From contig PMNE01000044.1 of the NCBI GenBank assembly GCA_003162635.1, forward strand, positions 64,858-106,569: a stretch of 41,712 nt of DNA, given 5' to 3'. The notes below the pieces were generated by a model, which was not told where the DNA came from, made no database searches, and saw nothing but the letters and a program-made list of their open reading frames with translations. Positions 1 through 9,267 of the stretch are shown piece after piece (positions within the stretch are counted from its first letter, which is position 1; every line of letters starts with the position of its first letter). The DNA comes from Ignavibacteriota bacterium (lineage in GTDB: Bacteria > Bacteroidota > Ignavibacteria > UBA10030 > UBA6906). Position numbers and translations under genes: made by a program.

Positions 1-169
1 GGGCGGACCGGGCGGCGGGACGGATTGACCACAGGGCAGCACAGAAGAGCAGGTACGTCGCCCCATTCACGCCGAGAAAAAAGAGAACCTCCGCGGGTCC
101 ACGAGGTGCCGCGTAGAGCGAGAAGTAGCACGCCTCCATCAAGAATGCGATGATGAAAATTCTTCTCAC
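1..169 (-). CDS. Partial membrane protein, N-terminal 56 residues (C-terminus beyond window)
   Basis: A reading frame opens with GTG at 169 and runs off the left edge without a stop. The start is supported by an AGGGG Shine-Dalgarno about 7 nt upstream, and it lies 10 nt after the stop of the symporter gene, so it is probably co-transcribed with it. The visible peptide begins MRRIFIIAFLMEACYFSLYA and continues with a second hydrophobic stretch (VLFFLGVNGATYLLFCAALW), which suggests a polytopic inner-membrane protein. The opening resembles the first helices of GT39/GT87-type membrane glycosyltransferases, but that is only an impression from a short segment and no family can be assigned. Confidence 0.55.
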   Translation of the reverse strand, partial: MRRIFIIAFLMEACYFSLYAAPRGPAEVLFFLGVNGATYLLFCAALWSIRPAARSA

Positions 170-179
170 CACTGTCCCC

Positions 180-2000
180 TCATGATTCCGCCACCGCATC
201 ATTCCCCGTCCAAAGCCGGTTCACGACATAGATCACTGCGGAGGCACTCACGGCGAACACAACGGAGAGGGTGATGGCAAGGTCATAGCGGGCATACAAG
301 ATATTCCCCACCGCAAAGAGCGCCGACCAGATCATTGTGCATCCTGCGAACCACCCCAGAAGCGCCATGGGGATATTCTGTGCCGACGCGCCGGGGCGTT
401 CATCCGAAAGTCCGGCTTCCTGACGGATCCTTCTCCATCCCGGGCCAAACGGGCGGATCTTCTTATAGAACGCAATCAATGTTGCACGGTCGGTTTCAGG
501 GCCGCAATACGCAGTCGTCACCCAGCAGATCGTTGTGCAGATGACGGTAACCAACAATCCGATGTGCGTGCTGATCGGGATGCCGTTCCGGTTGAGGAAA
601 AGGAGGATCAGCGAGACGACGAACGAGCTGACCATGGCGACGACCTCGCACCAGGCATTGACGCGCCACCAGAACCAGCGAACGAGGTAGAGCAATCCCG
701 TCCCCGCGCCCACCTGCAGAATGATGTCAAAGGCGTTCTTCGCACTGTCGAGGAAGAAGACAAGGGACGACGAAGCGAGGAACAGGATGACCGTCGCGAT
801 CCTCCCTGCCATCACGTAGTGCTTTTCCCCTGCATCCTTCCGGACGAATCGCCGGTAGAAATCATGCACGAGGTAGGACGCGCCCCAGTTGAGATGGGTA
901 AGGATCGTCGATGAATTTGCCGCGACCAGGCCTCCCACCATCAAGCCGATGAAACCTGTTGGGAGGAACTTCAGCATAGCAGGATAGGCGATGTCATGGC
1001 CGATGAGCGTCGGGTCGAGGTTGGGGAAGGCCTTCTGGATATCCGAGAGCTGGGGGTAGACAATAATGGAACAGAGCCCGACAAGAATCCACGGCCATGG
1101 GCGGAGGACATAGTGCGCGACGTTGAAAAAGAGGACGGCGCCGAGGGCATCCTTTTCCGATTTCGACGCAAGCATACGCTGGGCGATATAGCTCCCCCCG
1201 CCCGGTTCAGCGCCGGGATACCAGACCGCCCACCACTGCACTGCGATCGGCATGATAAAAACGGCAACAGCGATGTCCCAATTATCGGCAAAATTAGGGA
1301 GGATATTCAGGTAGTTGATCCCGCCCGGGCCCTTGGCAACAGACAGCTTCTCGACAAGGCCGGAGAGCCCACCGACGACAGGAAGGTTCACGGCGAAGTA
1401 GGCCGCGGCAATCACCGCCGTCATCTTGACGAAGAACTGCACCATGTCGATGACAAGGACCCCCCAGAGTCCGGAATAGGTCGCAAAGACGACGTTCAGA
1501 GTTCCCACCGCCGCGAGTGTTTGCCAGCGGTTGAGGCCAAAGAGAATGCCGGCGATTTTGCAGGCGGCAAGGTTCACGGTCGCCATAATCATGCAATTGA
1601 AGAAGAAGCCAAGGTAGATCGACCGGAACCCGCGGACGAAGCTCGCGGCCTTTCCCGAATATCGGATTTCATAAAACTCAAGATCCGTCATGACCCCTGA
1701 TCGCCGCCACAGGCGCGCATAGAAGAAGACGGTGGCAACGCCCGTCAGGACGAACGCCCACCACACCCAGTTTCCAGCGACCCCCTGCCGGCGGACGATA
1801 TCCGTCACGAGGTTCGGCGTATCACTGCTGAAGGTTGTCGCGACCATAGACAATCCGGCGAGCCACCACGGGACCGATCGTCCCGAGACGAAGAACTCCG
1901 ACGTGCTTTTCCCGGCGCGCCTGCCAAAGAAGAGCGCGGGGAAAAAACACACGATCAGGGCAAGTGCGACAATGATCCAATCGATAAGCTGGAGATGCAC
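180..2000 (-). CDS. Sodium:solute symporter (SSS family)
   Basis: This 606-residue, highly hydrophobic protein has the hallmarks of the SSS family of Na+-coupled transporters. The first helix is followed by GRRAGKSTSEFFVSGRS, the family's signature region after TM1, then by a W-rich, small-residue segment (LAGLSMVATTFSSDTP) typical of the sodium-site helix. I see about 13-14 hydrophobic segments and a long cytoplasmic loop near residues 480-530. The substrate (sugar, carboxylate or other) cannot be told. The start is GTG at 2000, chosen because it directly precedes TM1 and has AAGGA about 9 nt upstream. A membrane-protein gene follows after 10 nt, so the two are probably an operon. Confidence 0.9.
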   Translation of the reverse strand: MHLQLIDWIIVALALIVCFFPALFFGRRAGKSTSEFFVSGRSVPWWLAGLSMVATTFSSDTPNLVTDIVRRQGVAGNWVWWAFVLTGVATVFFYARLWRRSGVMTDLEFYEIRYSGKAASFVRGFRSIYLGFFFNCMIMATVNLAACKIAGILFGLNRWQTLAAVGTLNVVFATYSGLWGVLVIDMVQFFVKMTAVIAAAYFAVNLPVVGGLSGLVEKLSVAKGPGGINYLNILPNFADNWDIAVAVFIMPIAVQWWAVWYPGAEPGGGSYIAQRMLASKSEKDALGAVLFFNVAHYVLRPWPWILVGLCSIIVYPQLSDIQKAFPNLDPTLIGHDIAYPAMLKFLPTGFIGLMVGGLVAANSSTILTHLNWGASYLVHDFYRRFVRKDAGEKHYVMAGRIATVILFLASSSLVFFLDSAKNAFDIILQVGAGTGLLYLVRWFWWRVNAWCEVVAMVSSFVVSLILLFLNRNGIPISTHIGLLVTVICTTICWVTTAYCGPETDRATLIAFYKKIRPFGPGWRRIRQEAGLSDERPGASAQNIPMALLGWFAGCTMIWSALFAVGNILYARYDLAITLSVVFAVSASAVIYVVNRLWTGNDAVAES

Positions 2001-2082
2001 GGAGAGATCCTTTTCCCGGCACGGTGGGGGAGACTGGATTCACCGTATGGTACCAAATTGTTCCGGAAGATGGAAGCTCGTT

Positions 2083-2096
2083 TCGCCGGCCGGCGA
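2083..2096. promoter_or_regulatory. 14-bp perfect palindrome, possible operator
   Basis: TCGCCGGCCGGCGA reads identically on both strands and lies 83 nt upstream of the symporter start codon. Its placement in a promoter region suits a dimeric repressor or activator, but nested GC palindromes also arise by chance in GC-rich DNA. No matching copy was seen at the other promoters of the window. Confidence 0.25.
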
Positions 2097-2310
2097 TGGG
2101 AACCGGAAGCGTGCTGCGGTCACGATGGGAGTCACGGGGAGCGGAGATCAGGCCAAGAGGCGGAGACGATCATGTGGGAACACGAACGAGCGGCCATCAT
2201 ACGAGGTCAGTTTCCGCCACGGCGGGAGAAGGCGCGGACAGTAAGGAGATCGCCGGGAAGGATGTGCTGGACGGAAAGGGAGTCCTGACAAGGCGCCCCC
2301 GCGCATGAAG

Positions 2311-2329
2311 GCGTGGGGGAACCCCACGC
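2311..2329 (-). terminator. GC-rich hairpin downstream of the radical SAM gene
   Basis: GCGTGGGG and CCCCACGC form a perfect 8-bp stem around a 3-nt loop, starting 24 nt after the stop codon of the radical SAM gene. The position fits a transcript end, but no U-tract follows on the minus strand, so this is at best a weak or factor-dependent terminator. Confidence 0.35.
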
Positions 2330-2352
2330 GTCATTCAGGAGAGGATGTCCGG

Positions 2353-3921
2353 CTATCCGAATGCCACTTTTGCCCGTGCCACGTTGGGGATCATTTCGTC
2401 TTCAGCTTTGCGGTACGCTTCCGGATCGTGATTGATGGCACCCGCGGGGAGCCAATCCCACAGAGGGCCAAGATCCTTCCGGATACGTTCGACATAGAAC
2501 TGCGGAACGACGGATGATCGTTGGTCGAAGAACGGTCTGAATTCCTGATCGGCATCCAGTCTTCGCCGGATCTCTCCGTAGTACTTGATCCGTCCGTTCC
2601 CTTCCGACGAAATGGCCCGGACCACGTTCAGCCATCGGGGGATAAGCCCGGAAGTCGCCTGCATACGACGGAGGGCGGCGCGCGGAGAGAACGAGTACTT
2701 CGTCAGATCGATCACATGCTCATAAAAACCGGTCCACGAATAGTTCTGTGGTTTCAGGTTCATTGCGCCATTGTTATTCAAGAAATGGAACGGAAACGCA
2801 ATGACGCGGTGTTCCCGCTGATATTCCAGGTTGAGCGGCGCCGCCTGCCCGAACGCGGAGAGGAGCGAATACCCGGGGAACGCGCCCGGCGTCAGATCAA
2901 CGAACCGCTTGGTCAATTCGAACGGCTCCGGACCTTCGTCGATATCGAGACCAAGGACAAAATTCGTCTGCACATACGGGATGTACTTCAGAATCATATT
3001 GACATGATCAGACACTTCCCGCACTTTGTCCATGCCGGCAAGCCGCCCCGTCTTCGATTTTTCCCCAAGCGTGAACCACGACTCAATACCCGGGAGAAGG
3101 GCCTTCATCCCGTTCTTTTGGAGACGTTGCAGGTGTTGCTCCGAAAGGAGCGAGAGGCTGCTTTCCGCGACGAAGTCGATCGCGCCCGGCGGGACCGCAT
3201 CTTCGATGGCATCCATGCAACGGTCGAACTGGACGCCGAAATTGGGATCATGAAACGCGACCAGAGGGCGTTTGAATTTCGTCAGGAGGAACCGCAGATC
3301 CTCTTTCATCACCGCGAAGTCCAGAGGCTGGAACGGCACAACGGAATCGATGCAGAAGCTGCAGGTATACGGGCAGCCCAGGCTCCCGAGCATCGGGACC
3401 ATCTTTATCATGGGCGCTTTCCGCAGGGTCGGGTCGATGAACTTCCATCTCTCCCTGACACCGGGCAAGTCTGAAGGTTGCTGCGGCGCGCTCAAGGAGA
3501 GGCCGAGCGGCCTGTGGCGCGAGCAGTCATTCAGCACATCATCAATAAGAGATTTGTCCGTGAATCCAAGGACATAATCGAAATAGCGCTGGGCATCCTG
3601 CGGGTAGCATCGCGCATGAGGTCCGCCGAGAACGGTGATGGCACCGCGGGCGCGGAAGAGGGTGCTCAGCGAATAGGCAAGCTGTGCGGCCTCAGTGAAA
3701 GCTCCGATGAAGACAAGGTCCACATCTCTTGGCAGTTCGTCTTCGAGATCTTCGAACCCGGTGTAGCAGATATACGTGACTTTATGCCCTTGCTCTTCGC
3801 ACCATACCGAGATCACTTGCGGCATGATACTGGCAAAGTTGGGATTCATGACGCGCGACCAGAGCGTGCGGGTCGGCCCCTTGTTCACAAGATCAATGAT
3901 GCCTACGTGCAATCTTTTCAT
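2353..3921 (-). CDS. Cobalamin-binding-type radical SAM protein
   Basis: The 522-residue product has a two-part build seen in B12-binding radical SAM enzymes. Residues 1-135 form a Rossmann-like cobalamin-binding-type domain (HVGIIDL strand, VDLVFIGAF, then ITVLGGPHARCYP), followed by a radical SAM core. The core opens at residues 183-190 with CPYTCSFC, the CxxxCxxC cluster motif that ligates the [4Fe-4S] centre, with Cys183, Cys187 and Cys190. No DxHxxG motif is visible, so cobalamin, if bound, would be base-off without a histidine ligand. The ATG at 3921 is preceded by AAAGGG. The gene stands alone with no partner enzyme beside it, so neither substrate nor pathway can be inferred. Confidence 0.85.
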   Translation of the reverse strand: MKRLHVGIIDLVNKGPTRTLWSRVMNPNFASIMPQVISVWCEEQGHKVTYICYTGFEDLEDELPRDVDLVFIGAFTEAAQLAYSLSTLFRARGAITVLGGPHARCYPQDAQRYFDYVLGFTDKSLIDDVLNDCSRHRPLGLSLSAPQQPSDLPGVRERWKFIDPTLRKAPMIKMVPMLGSLGCPYTCSFCIDSVVPFQPLDFAVMKEDLRFLLTKFKRPLVAFHDPNFGVQFDRCMDAIEDAVPPGAIDFVAESSLSLLSEQHLQRLQKNGMKALLPGIESWFTLGEKSKTGRLAGMDKVREVSDHVNMILKYIPYVQTNFVLGLDIDEGPEPFELTKRFVDLTPGAFPGYSLLSAFGQAAPLNLEYQREHRVIAFPFHFLNNNGAMNLKPQNYSWTGFYEHVIDLTKYSFSPRAALRRMQATSGLIPRWLNVVRAISSEGNGRIKYYGEIRRRLDADQEFRPFFDQRSSVVPQFYVERIRKDLGPLWDWLPAGAINHDPEAYRKAEDEMIPNVARAKVAFG

Positions 3922-3968
3922 GAGATCCCTTTACAGTTGAAATTCCACGGCGGGCACAGTTCTCTCCT

Positions 3969-3978
3969 CCCCCCCCCC
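3969..3978. repeat. Homopolymer C10 (G10 on the coding strand) in the radical SAM leader
   Basis: Ten consecutive C residues lie 48-57 nt upstream of the radical SAM start codon. Tracts of this length can slip during replication and alter promoter spacing, but they are also prone to sequencing error. Confidence 0.7.
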
Positions 3979-4041
3979 TCAATGTCACAACGTACGGAGG
4001 AGCCGACCTGAAATGTATCCGCCTTGAAGGTGAAAAAGGGT

Positions 4042-4314
4042 CTAATCCTTTGGGTGGAGTTTTTCATCGTCCGCCCGCTTCGATGCGATCTCCCCCAGGA
4101 GCTTCTTCAGTATCGCATGCACATGATTGCGCACCGTCCCAGGGGTCACGTGAAGGCGGTCCGCAATAGTCCGCCGATGCAACCCAATCCGCACCAGCGC
4201 CAGGACCTGCTGCTGGCGATGGGTAAGCTGCACCCTCACTCCGACATCGGCAGGGTGTCGCTGCGTTCTTGTCCGGTGGGATTTCCGTCCGGTCAGACGA
4301 TCTTTGCTTCGCAT
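4042..4314 (-). CDS. HTH-only LuxR/GerE-type DNA-binding protein
   Basis: The preferred ATG at 4314 gives 90 residues. They contain a basic N-terminus and one LuxR-type helix-turn-helix (LTHRQQQVLALVRIGLHRRT then IADRLHVTPGTVRNHVHAIL), with the conserved pattern of NarL/FixJ C-terminal domains. There is no receiver or sensor domain. The frame extends upstream to a TTG at 4422, but those extra 36 residues look non-coding and the TTG lacks a usable ribosome-binding site. A possible promoter at 4336-4364 also favours the shorter form. It follows a full-length NarL-type regulator by 141 nt and has a related HTH, so it may be a stand-alone GerE-like regulator or a remnant of a duplicated response regulator. 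Confidence 0.65.
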   Translation of the reverse strand: MRSKDRLTGRKSHRTRTQRHPADVGVRVQLTHRQQQVLALVRIGLHRRTIADRLHVTPGTVRNHVHAILKKLLGEIASKRADDEKLHPKD

Positions 4315-4335
4315 ACCCGCGCTCGGGTTTGACAA

Positions 4336-4364
4336 CGAACGTATATGAAAGAAAGTTACACAAA
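4336..4364 (-). promoter_or_regulatory. Possible Bacteroidota-type promoter of the HTH-only gene
   Basis: On the minus strand TTTG (4364-4361) is followed after 17 nt by TACGTTCG (4343-4336), one mismatch from the Bacteroidota -7 element TAnnTTTG. The implied transcript would start just upstream of the ATG at 4314. The match is short and the spacing is at the low end, so this is tentative. Confidence 0.25.
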
Positions 4365-4455
4365 AGGTGCGAATGATCGGGCTAGGAAACACTCGCTCAA
4401 AGTGGTGAAAAGAGGATGTCAACCTTCCGGGGAGAGGAGGCCGGAGAAGACACCG

Positions 4456-5109
4456 TCAGCGGGAGGAGGGGGATCGGTGGGCATACGAAGCGATCTCCAG
4501 CCGCGTGTGCAGCGCCAGCTTTTCAAGAATGTTGTGCACGTGACTCTTCACGGTATCGACCGCGATATTTAATGATGTCGCAATTTCCTTGTTACTGCAT
4601 CCTTCCGCGATCAGTGCAACAATTTCGCGCTCCCTTTTGGTCATGCGCACCGCTTTGAAGGGATTCCCGCTCCCCTTCCGGGTGGCGTACTCGGCGATCT
4701 GGGCAAAGAGAGAGCCGGTCATCGGCGGAGGAAGAACATCAACGCCGGAAGCGACAGCGCGGATCGTCCGGAGGAGATCATCCAGTGTGGCATCCTTGAG
4801 GATGAATCCGGAGACTCCGGCCTGCACAAACTCGACAATGTCCGCCTGCACAGGGACAAGGTCCATGATGATCAACCGGGCATCCGGCACCTCCCGCTTC
4901 ACCAACTCGACAACCTGCAGACTGCTATGACTCTGCAGTCCCATGTCGAGGAGGACAACGCGCGGCTTGAGTCCCCTGAGCCTCAGGAGGGCATCCCCGT
5001 TCGCAGAGGACGATATGATCTTAAGGTCCGGCTGCTCCTTGAGGAGCGCGACCATGCCTTCGCGAACGAGGCGGTTATCTTCAATAAGCAGCAGTCGAAT
5101 TTTCTTCAT
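4456..5109 (-). CDS. NarL/FixJ-family response regulator
   Basis: The 217-residue protein has an N-terminal receiver (residues 1-120) with the acidic pair Glu10-Asp11, the phospho-acceptor Asp55 in VVLLDMGL and Lys105 in GFILKDAT. It ends in a LuxR-type HTH (about 155-205; REREIVALIAEGCSNKEIAT). It should be a phosphorylation-controlled transcription factor. The usual Thr/Ser of beta-strand 4 is replaced: the segment reads RLIIMDLVP with Asp83 in that place, which could change how phosphorylation is coupled to output. No histidine kinase is adjacent, so it is an orphan in this window. The ATG at 5109 starts directly at the receiver's first strand; a weak AAGG lies upstream. Confidence 0.88.
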   Translation of the reverse strand: MKKIRLLLIEDNRLVREGMVALLKEQPDLKIISSSANGDALLRLRGLKPRVVLLDMGLQSHSSLQVVELVKREVPDARLIIMDLVPVQADIVEFVQAGVSGFILKDATLDDLLRTIRAVASGVDVLPPPMTGSLFAQIAEYATRKGSGNPFKAVRMTKREREIVALIAEGCSNKEIATSLNIAVDTVKSHVHNILEKLALHTRLEIASYAHRSPSSR

Positions 5110-5298
5110 AGGCAGTTGACAACCTTTAAAGTACCTATTTCAGAAATCCGGATCAACTGCCTGAGGGGAAAAATACCGATTCAAAAGGCGAGCATGTTCC
5201 CTCGAATTTGGGTCATCCTGGCCGTTCTGGCCCCCACCGGCAAGAAGCTCTCCCGAGGCCCAACGGTGCAAAACACTCCCCCTATTCCGTTCTCCCCG

Positions 5299-7401
5299 TC
5301 ACGCCCAACCGAATGCCGCCAGCGCAAGGTCGATCAGCTTGATCCCCACGAACGGTGCAACGACGCCGCCGACACCATAGATGAGGAGGTGTCTGCGCAG
5401 AAGCTGCACTGCGCTTACAGGACGGTACTTCACCCCCTTCAATGCAAGCGGGATCAGAGCGACAATGATCAGCGCATTGAAGATGACGGCCGACAGGATT
5501 GCGCTTTCGGGAGACGAGAGTTTCATGATATTCAATGCATTGAGGGCCGGATACGTCGTCGCGAACGCCGCAGGGATGATGGCAAAGTACTTTGCCACAT
5601 CGTTCGCAATGCTGAACGTAGTGAGTGTGCCGCGCGTCATCAGCAACTGCTTTCCAATCTCCACGATTTCCAGCAGCTTCGTGGGATTGCTGTCGAGGTC
5701 GATCATGTTTGCGGCTTCGCGCGCGGGTTGTGTCCCCGTGTTCATCGCTACGGCAACGTCGGCCTGGGCAAGAGCAGGGGCGTCATTGGTGCCGTCTCCG
5801 GTCATCGCGACGAGCCGTCCCTGTCTTTGGTAGTCCCGGATAAGGTTGAGCTTGTCCTCCGGCTTTGCTTCGGCCAGAAAATCATCAACACCCGCTTCCG
5901 CCGCAATCGCCGTTGCGGTCAGAGGATTGTCCCCTGTGATCATGACCGTTTTAATTCCCATCTTTCGCAGATGGGAAAACCTCTCCTTAATCCCCCCCTT
6001 CACAATGTCCTTCAGGTGAATCACGCCGAGAACCTCGCCATTCTCCGCAACCACCAGAGGAGTTCCGCCGCTGCGACTGACCTCTTCGGCCGTTTGTCGG
6101 ACGGCAACGGGGAATTCCCCCTTCTGTTGTTCGACAAACGCCTTGATCGACTCCGCCGCCCCTTTTCGTATGCTCCGACGGTGCAATGTTCCCTCAGCGC
6201 TTATATCGACGCCGCTCATGCGGGTTTGCGCGCTGAAAGGAACAAACGTGGCTGCGATCGCATTGACCTCTCTGCCGCGCAAGCCATACTTTTCCTTCGC
6301 AAGGATGGCGATGGAACGTCCTTCCGGTGTCTCGTCGGCCAGCGAAGCAAGCTGGGCGGCATCGGCAAGACGCTCCTTCGCAATTCCGGGGGCGGGGATG
6401 AACTCCGTCGCCATCCGGTTTCCGAGCGTCACCGTCCCCGTCTTGTCGAGCAGAAGGACATCGACGTCCCCCGCCGCCTCGATGGCCCGGCCCGACGTCG
6501 CTATGACGTTGTGACGGATCATGCGGTCCATCCCCGCAATGCCGATGGCGGAGAGAAGTCCGCCGATGGTCGTCGGGATCAGACAAACGAGAAGTGCCAC
6601 GAGCACGGTGAGGGTCACCGCCGACCCCTGGCCTGCGACTTCCACGCTAAAAAGGGAAAATGGAAGCAGGGTCACGCAGACCGTCAGGAAGATGATCGTG
6701 AATGCTGCCAGAAGAATGTTCAACGCAATCTCATTCGGAGTTTTCTGGCGCTTCGCCCCCTCGATGAGATGGATCATCCGATCAAGAAACCCGCCCCCCG
6801 GCTCGGCCGTCAACCGGACGACCAGCCAATCCGACAGGACCCGCGTGCCGCCGGTGACCGCGCTCCGATCCCCTCCCGATTCCCGGATCACCGGCGCGCT
6901 TTCCCCGGTAATGGCGCTCTCGTCGACCGAAGCGATTCCCTCGATCACTTCACCGTCGGCGGGGATAACATCCCCCGCCTCCACGAGAAACGTATCCCCC
7001 TGCTGCAGCACCGTTGAAGTCACCACCTCAAACGGCATTCCGTGGCGCGCCCCATGCGCGAGTCTCTTCGCCATCGTCTGTTTGCGGGCTTTCCTCAGTC
7101 CCTCCGCCTGGGCTTTTCCTCTCCCCTCCGCGAGCGCTTCAGAGAAGTTTGCGAAGAGCACGGTAAACCAGAGCCAGAGCGATACCGTGCCGATATACCA
7201 TGCGGGCGCCTCGCCATGTCCCCCAAGGGCCTGCACCCAAAGCCCGGTCGTGAGGACGCTCCCCACCTCAACGACGAACATCACGGGATTGCGTGCCATG
7301 CTCCGCGGGTTGAGTTTCTTCAGTGAATCAACGATCGCGCGGCTGTAAATCTCGCTTGTGAGTCCCAACGGTTTCTTTTGATGAGATAACGCGGTCTCCA
7401 T
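5299..7401 (-). CDS. kdpB: K+-transporting P-type ATPase, catalytic subunit KdpB
   Basis: This is the ATP-hydrolysing subunit of the high-affinity KdpFABC potassium pump, an inner-membrane P-type ATPase. From the ATG at 7401 it has 700 residues, close to the usual 680-700. Visible motifs are TGES (Ser about 168, the inhibitory phosphorylation site known in KdpB), the phosphorylation motif DKTGT with Asp319, [12 protein letters not shown] of the hinge, and seven or so membrane segments. The ATG at 7401 was chosen over an upstream in-frame codon at 7425 because GGAGAGA precedes it and the protein family starts there. It lies 34 nt after kdpA and is the last gene of the operon; no clear terminator was seen downstream. 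Confidence 0.97.
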   Translation of the reverse strand: METALSHQKKPLGLTSEIYSRAIVDSLKKLNPRSMARNPVMFVVEVGSVLTTGLWVQALGGHGEAPAWYIGTVSLWLWFTVLFANFSEALAEGRGKAQAEGLRKARKQTMAKRLAHGARHGMPFEVVTSTVLQQGDTFLVEAGDVIPADGEVIEGIASVDESAITGESAPVIRESGGDRSAVTGGTRVLSDWLVVRLTAEPGGGFLDRMIHLIEGAKRQKTPNEIALNILLAAFTIIFLTVCVTLLPFSLFSVEVAGQGSAVTLTVLVALLVCLIPTTIGGLLSAIGIAGMDRMIRHNVIATSGRAIEAAGDVDVLLLDKTGTVTLGNRMATEFIPAPGIAKERLADAAQLASLADETPEGRSIAILAKEKYGLRGREVNAIAATFVPFSAQTRMSGVDISAEGTLHRRSIRKGAAESIKAFVEQQKGEFPVAVRQTAEEVSRSGGTPLVVAENGEVLGVIHLKDIVKGGIKERFSHLRKMGIKTVMITGDNPLTATAIAAEAGVDDFLAEAKPEDKLNLIRDYQRQGRLVAMTGDGTNDAPALAQADVAVAMNTGTQPAREAANMIDLDSNPTKLLEIVEIGKQLLMTRGTLTTFSIANDVAKYFAIIPAAFATTYPALNALNIMKLSSPESAILSAVIFNALIIVALIPLALKGVKYRPVSAVQLLRRHLLIYGVGGVVAPFVGIKLIDLALAAFGWA

Positions 7402-7435
7402 ACAGCATTCTCTCCTTCGTCGCACAACCGGACGA

Positions 7436-9178
7436 TTAGTGGGGCATCATAAAGAATTCAACAATTGGTCCCAATGCCAGCGCGGGGAGAAAGTTGAGCG
7501 CTCCCACGACAAGGATGACCGCAATCAACCAGAAGATGAACAGCGGCGTATGCGTAGGCAGCGTCCCCTCGCCACTGGGAATGAGCTTCTTCCGCGCAAG
7601 GGAACCGGCCAGTGCCAGGGTTGGGACCGCAAGCCAGAATCGTCCGATGAGCATGGCGATCGCCCCGGTGCAGTTATAGAACGGAGTGTTTGCGTTGAGT
7701 CCCGCGAAAGCGCTCCCGTTGTTGTTCCCCTGGGAAGTGAACGCGTACAATATTTCCGTAAATCCATGGGGACCGGGGTTCGAAATACCCGCTTTCCCCG
7801 CATCGGTCACGACGGCAATGGCAGTGAACACCAGGACGGCGATCGGCATGATGAGGATCAGGAGCGACGCCATCTTCATCTCGAACGGTTCGATCTTGTG
7901 TCCGAGGTACTCCGGCGTCCGGCCGACGAGCAGCCCGGCAACAAACACGGCAACAATGACGAAAACGAGCATCCCATAGAGTCCTGATCCGACACCGCCG
8001 AGCACTACTTCGCCGAGATGCATCATGACCAACGGGACCAACCCGCCGAGGGGCGTGTATGAATCGTGCATGGAATTCACCGCACCGGTCGATGTGGACG
8101 TCGATGCCGTCGCCATCAGAATTGAGGGGCCGATCCCCAGACGCGTCTCTTTTCCTTCCATGTTTCCGCCGGGGTTGAGGGCGCTCGCGTGTTGATCGAC
8201 GCCAAGGCCATTGAGCACCGGGTTGCCGGCCGATTCCGCGGCGTACAGGCCGACGATCGCGATCACATAGATGAGGAGCATGGCGGTCAGCAGCGCCCAT
8301 CCTTGTCGTTTGTCGCCGACCATGACCCCATAGGTATAGCACACACCGGCTGCGATGCACGTTTCCGCAAGGAGAAGGAGGAAATCCGTCAGCGGCGTGG
8401 GACTTTCAAACGGATGGGAAGCATTGGCGTTGAAGAATCCCCCGCCATTGGTCCCAAGGTGCTTGATGGCGACCTGCGATGCCGCCGGCCCCATGGCAAT
8501 GACTTGCTCCGTGACGCGCGTGCCGCTGGTGTCGGCAGTGGGCTGCAGAAACTGCGCCGAGGCGTACGACGACAAATTCTGCACGCTTCCCTGCGAGACC
8601 AGCACAAGGGAAAGAATCACGGCGAGGGGAAGAAGGATATAGAGTGTGCTTCGTGTCAGATCCACCCAAAAGTTGCCCAGCGTCGCCACAGAATGCCGTG
8701 CAATCCCGCGAATGAAGAGAGCCATGATCGCCAATCCTGTCGCAGCGGAAAGAAAATTCTGCACGGTCATTCCCGCCATTTGCGTCAGATAGCTCATCGT
8801 CGTTTCGCCGCTATATCCCTGCCAGTTGGTGTTAGTGACATAACTGACGGCGGTGTTCAGCGCCGAATCGGGCGTCACCGCTCCGAAACCCTGGGGATTG
8901 AGCGGAAGCACCTGCTGCACCCTCTGGAGGAGGTACAGGAAGACGATGCCGCAGCCGTTGAAAAGGAGCATCGCAACGGCATTCTCCTTCCAATTCATTT
9001 CCTTCCGCGGGTCGATCGCTGCGACGCGGTAGATCAACCGCTCCAGGGGAGCCACCACGGGGTCGAGGAATGTCCGCTCGCCCTGAAACACGCGGGCGAT
9101 GAAAGTTCCGAGCGGCTTGGTGACAAGGAGCAGGACGCCGAGGTAGAGAATAATTTGTCCGATGCCGATGAGAGTCAT
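7436..9178 (-). CDS. kdpA: K+-transporting ATPase, channel-like subunit KdpA
   Basis: KdpA is the potassium-selecting membrane subunit of the Kdp pump, related to K+ channels and transporters. The 580-residue frame from ATG 9178 has about ten hydrophobic segments and a selectivity-type loop reading [19 protein letters not shown], a signature of KdpA. The ATG overlaps the stop of kdpF by 4 nt (ATGA), and GGAG lies about 9 nt upstream, which decides the start. A longer frame upstream overlaps kdpF and is not used. Confidence 0.97.
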   Translation of the reverse strand: MTLIGIGQIILYLGVLLLVTKPLGTFIARVFQGERTFLDPVVAPLERLIYRVAAIDPRKEMNWKENAVAMLLFNGCGIVFLYLLQRVQQVLPLNPQGFGAVTPDSALNTAVSYVTNTNWQGYSGETTMSYLTQMAGMTVQNFLSAATGLAIMALFIRGIARHSVATLGNFWVDLTRSTLYILLPLAVILSLVLVSQGSVQNLSSYASAQFLQPTADTSGTRVTEQVIAMGPAASQVAIKHLGTNGGGFFNANASHPFESPTPLTDFLLLLAETCIAAGVCYTYGVMVGDKRQGWALLTAMLLIYVIAIVGLYAAESAGNPVLNGLGVDQHASALNPGGNMEGKETRLGIGPSILMATASTSTSTGAVNSMHDSYTPLGGLVPLVMMHLGEVVLGGVGSGLYGMLVFVIVAVFVAGLLVGRTPEYLGHKIEPFEMKMASLLILIMPIAVLVFTAIAVVTDAGKAGISNPGPHGFTEILYAFTSQGNNNGSAFAGLNANTPFYNCTGAIAMLIGRFWLAVPTLALAGSLARKKLIPSGEGTLPTHTPLFIFWLIAVILVVGALNFLPALALGPIVEFFMMPH

Positions 9179-9267
9179 TCGAATTTCTCCGGTTTCAGCA
9201 ATGCGACGAACAGGTAAATGAACAAAGCGAACGCAATCACCCCGGAAAGCAGATACGCCCAATTCAT
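9175..9267 (-). CDS. kdpF: KdpF, small stabilising subunit of the Kdp pump
   Basis: A 30-residue protein with one transmembrane helix (LLSGVIAFALFIYLFVALL) followed by KPEKFE, the typical KdpF ending. KdpF is known to stabilise the KdpABC complex in the membrane. The ATG at 9267 has AAAGGG upstream and overlaps the preceding 35-aa ORF by 4 nt; the stop overlaps the kdpA start by 4 nt, so translation is coupled on both sides. Confidence 0.92.
   Translation of the reverse strand: MNWAYLLSGVIAFALFIYLFVALLKPEKFE

Larger units (their letters stand above)
2001..2352. other. Intergenic region upstream of the symporter gene
   Basis: These 352 nt separate the radical SAM stop from the symporter GTG. 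Overlapping short frames are present but none has a convincing ribosome-binding site or recognisable protein. Two structured elements stand out: a 14-bp perfect palindrome at 2083-2096 and an 8-bp GC-rich hairpin at 2311-2329, listed separately. The symporter promoter should lie here, but I could not pick a clear -35/-10 pair. Confidence 0.6.

Noticed and set aside
4315..4422. A longer form of the HTH-only protein starting at TTG 4422
   Set aside because: No ribosome-binding site precedes the TTG and the added residues show no receiver-domain features; the TTGACA there looks more like chance or a promoter element.
4927..7017. A 696-codon plus-strand open frame opposite kdpB and the response regulator
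   Set aside because: It lies antisense to two genes with unmistakable family motifs, its product is low-complexity Arg/His-rich without any domain, and such long antisense frames are common in GC-rich DNA.
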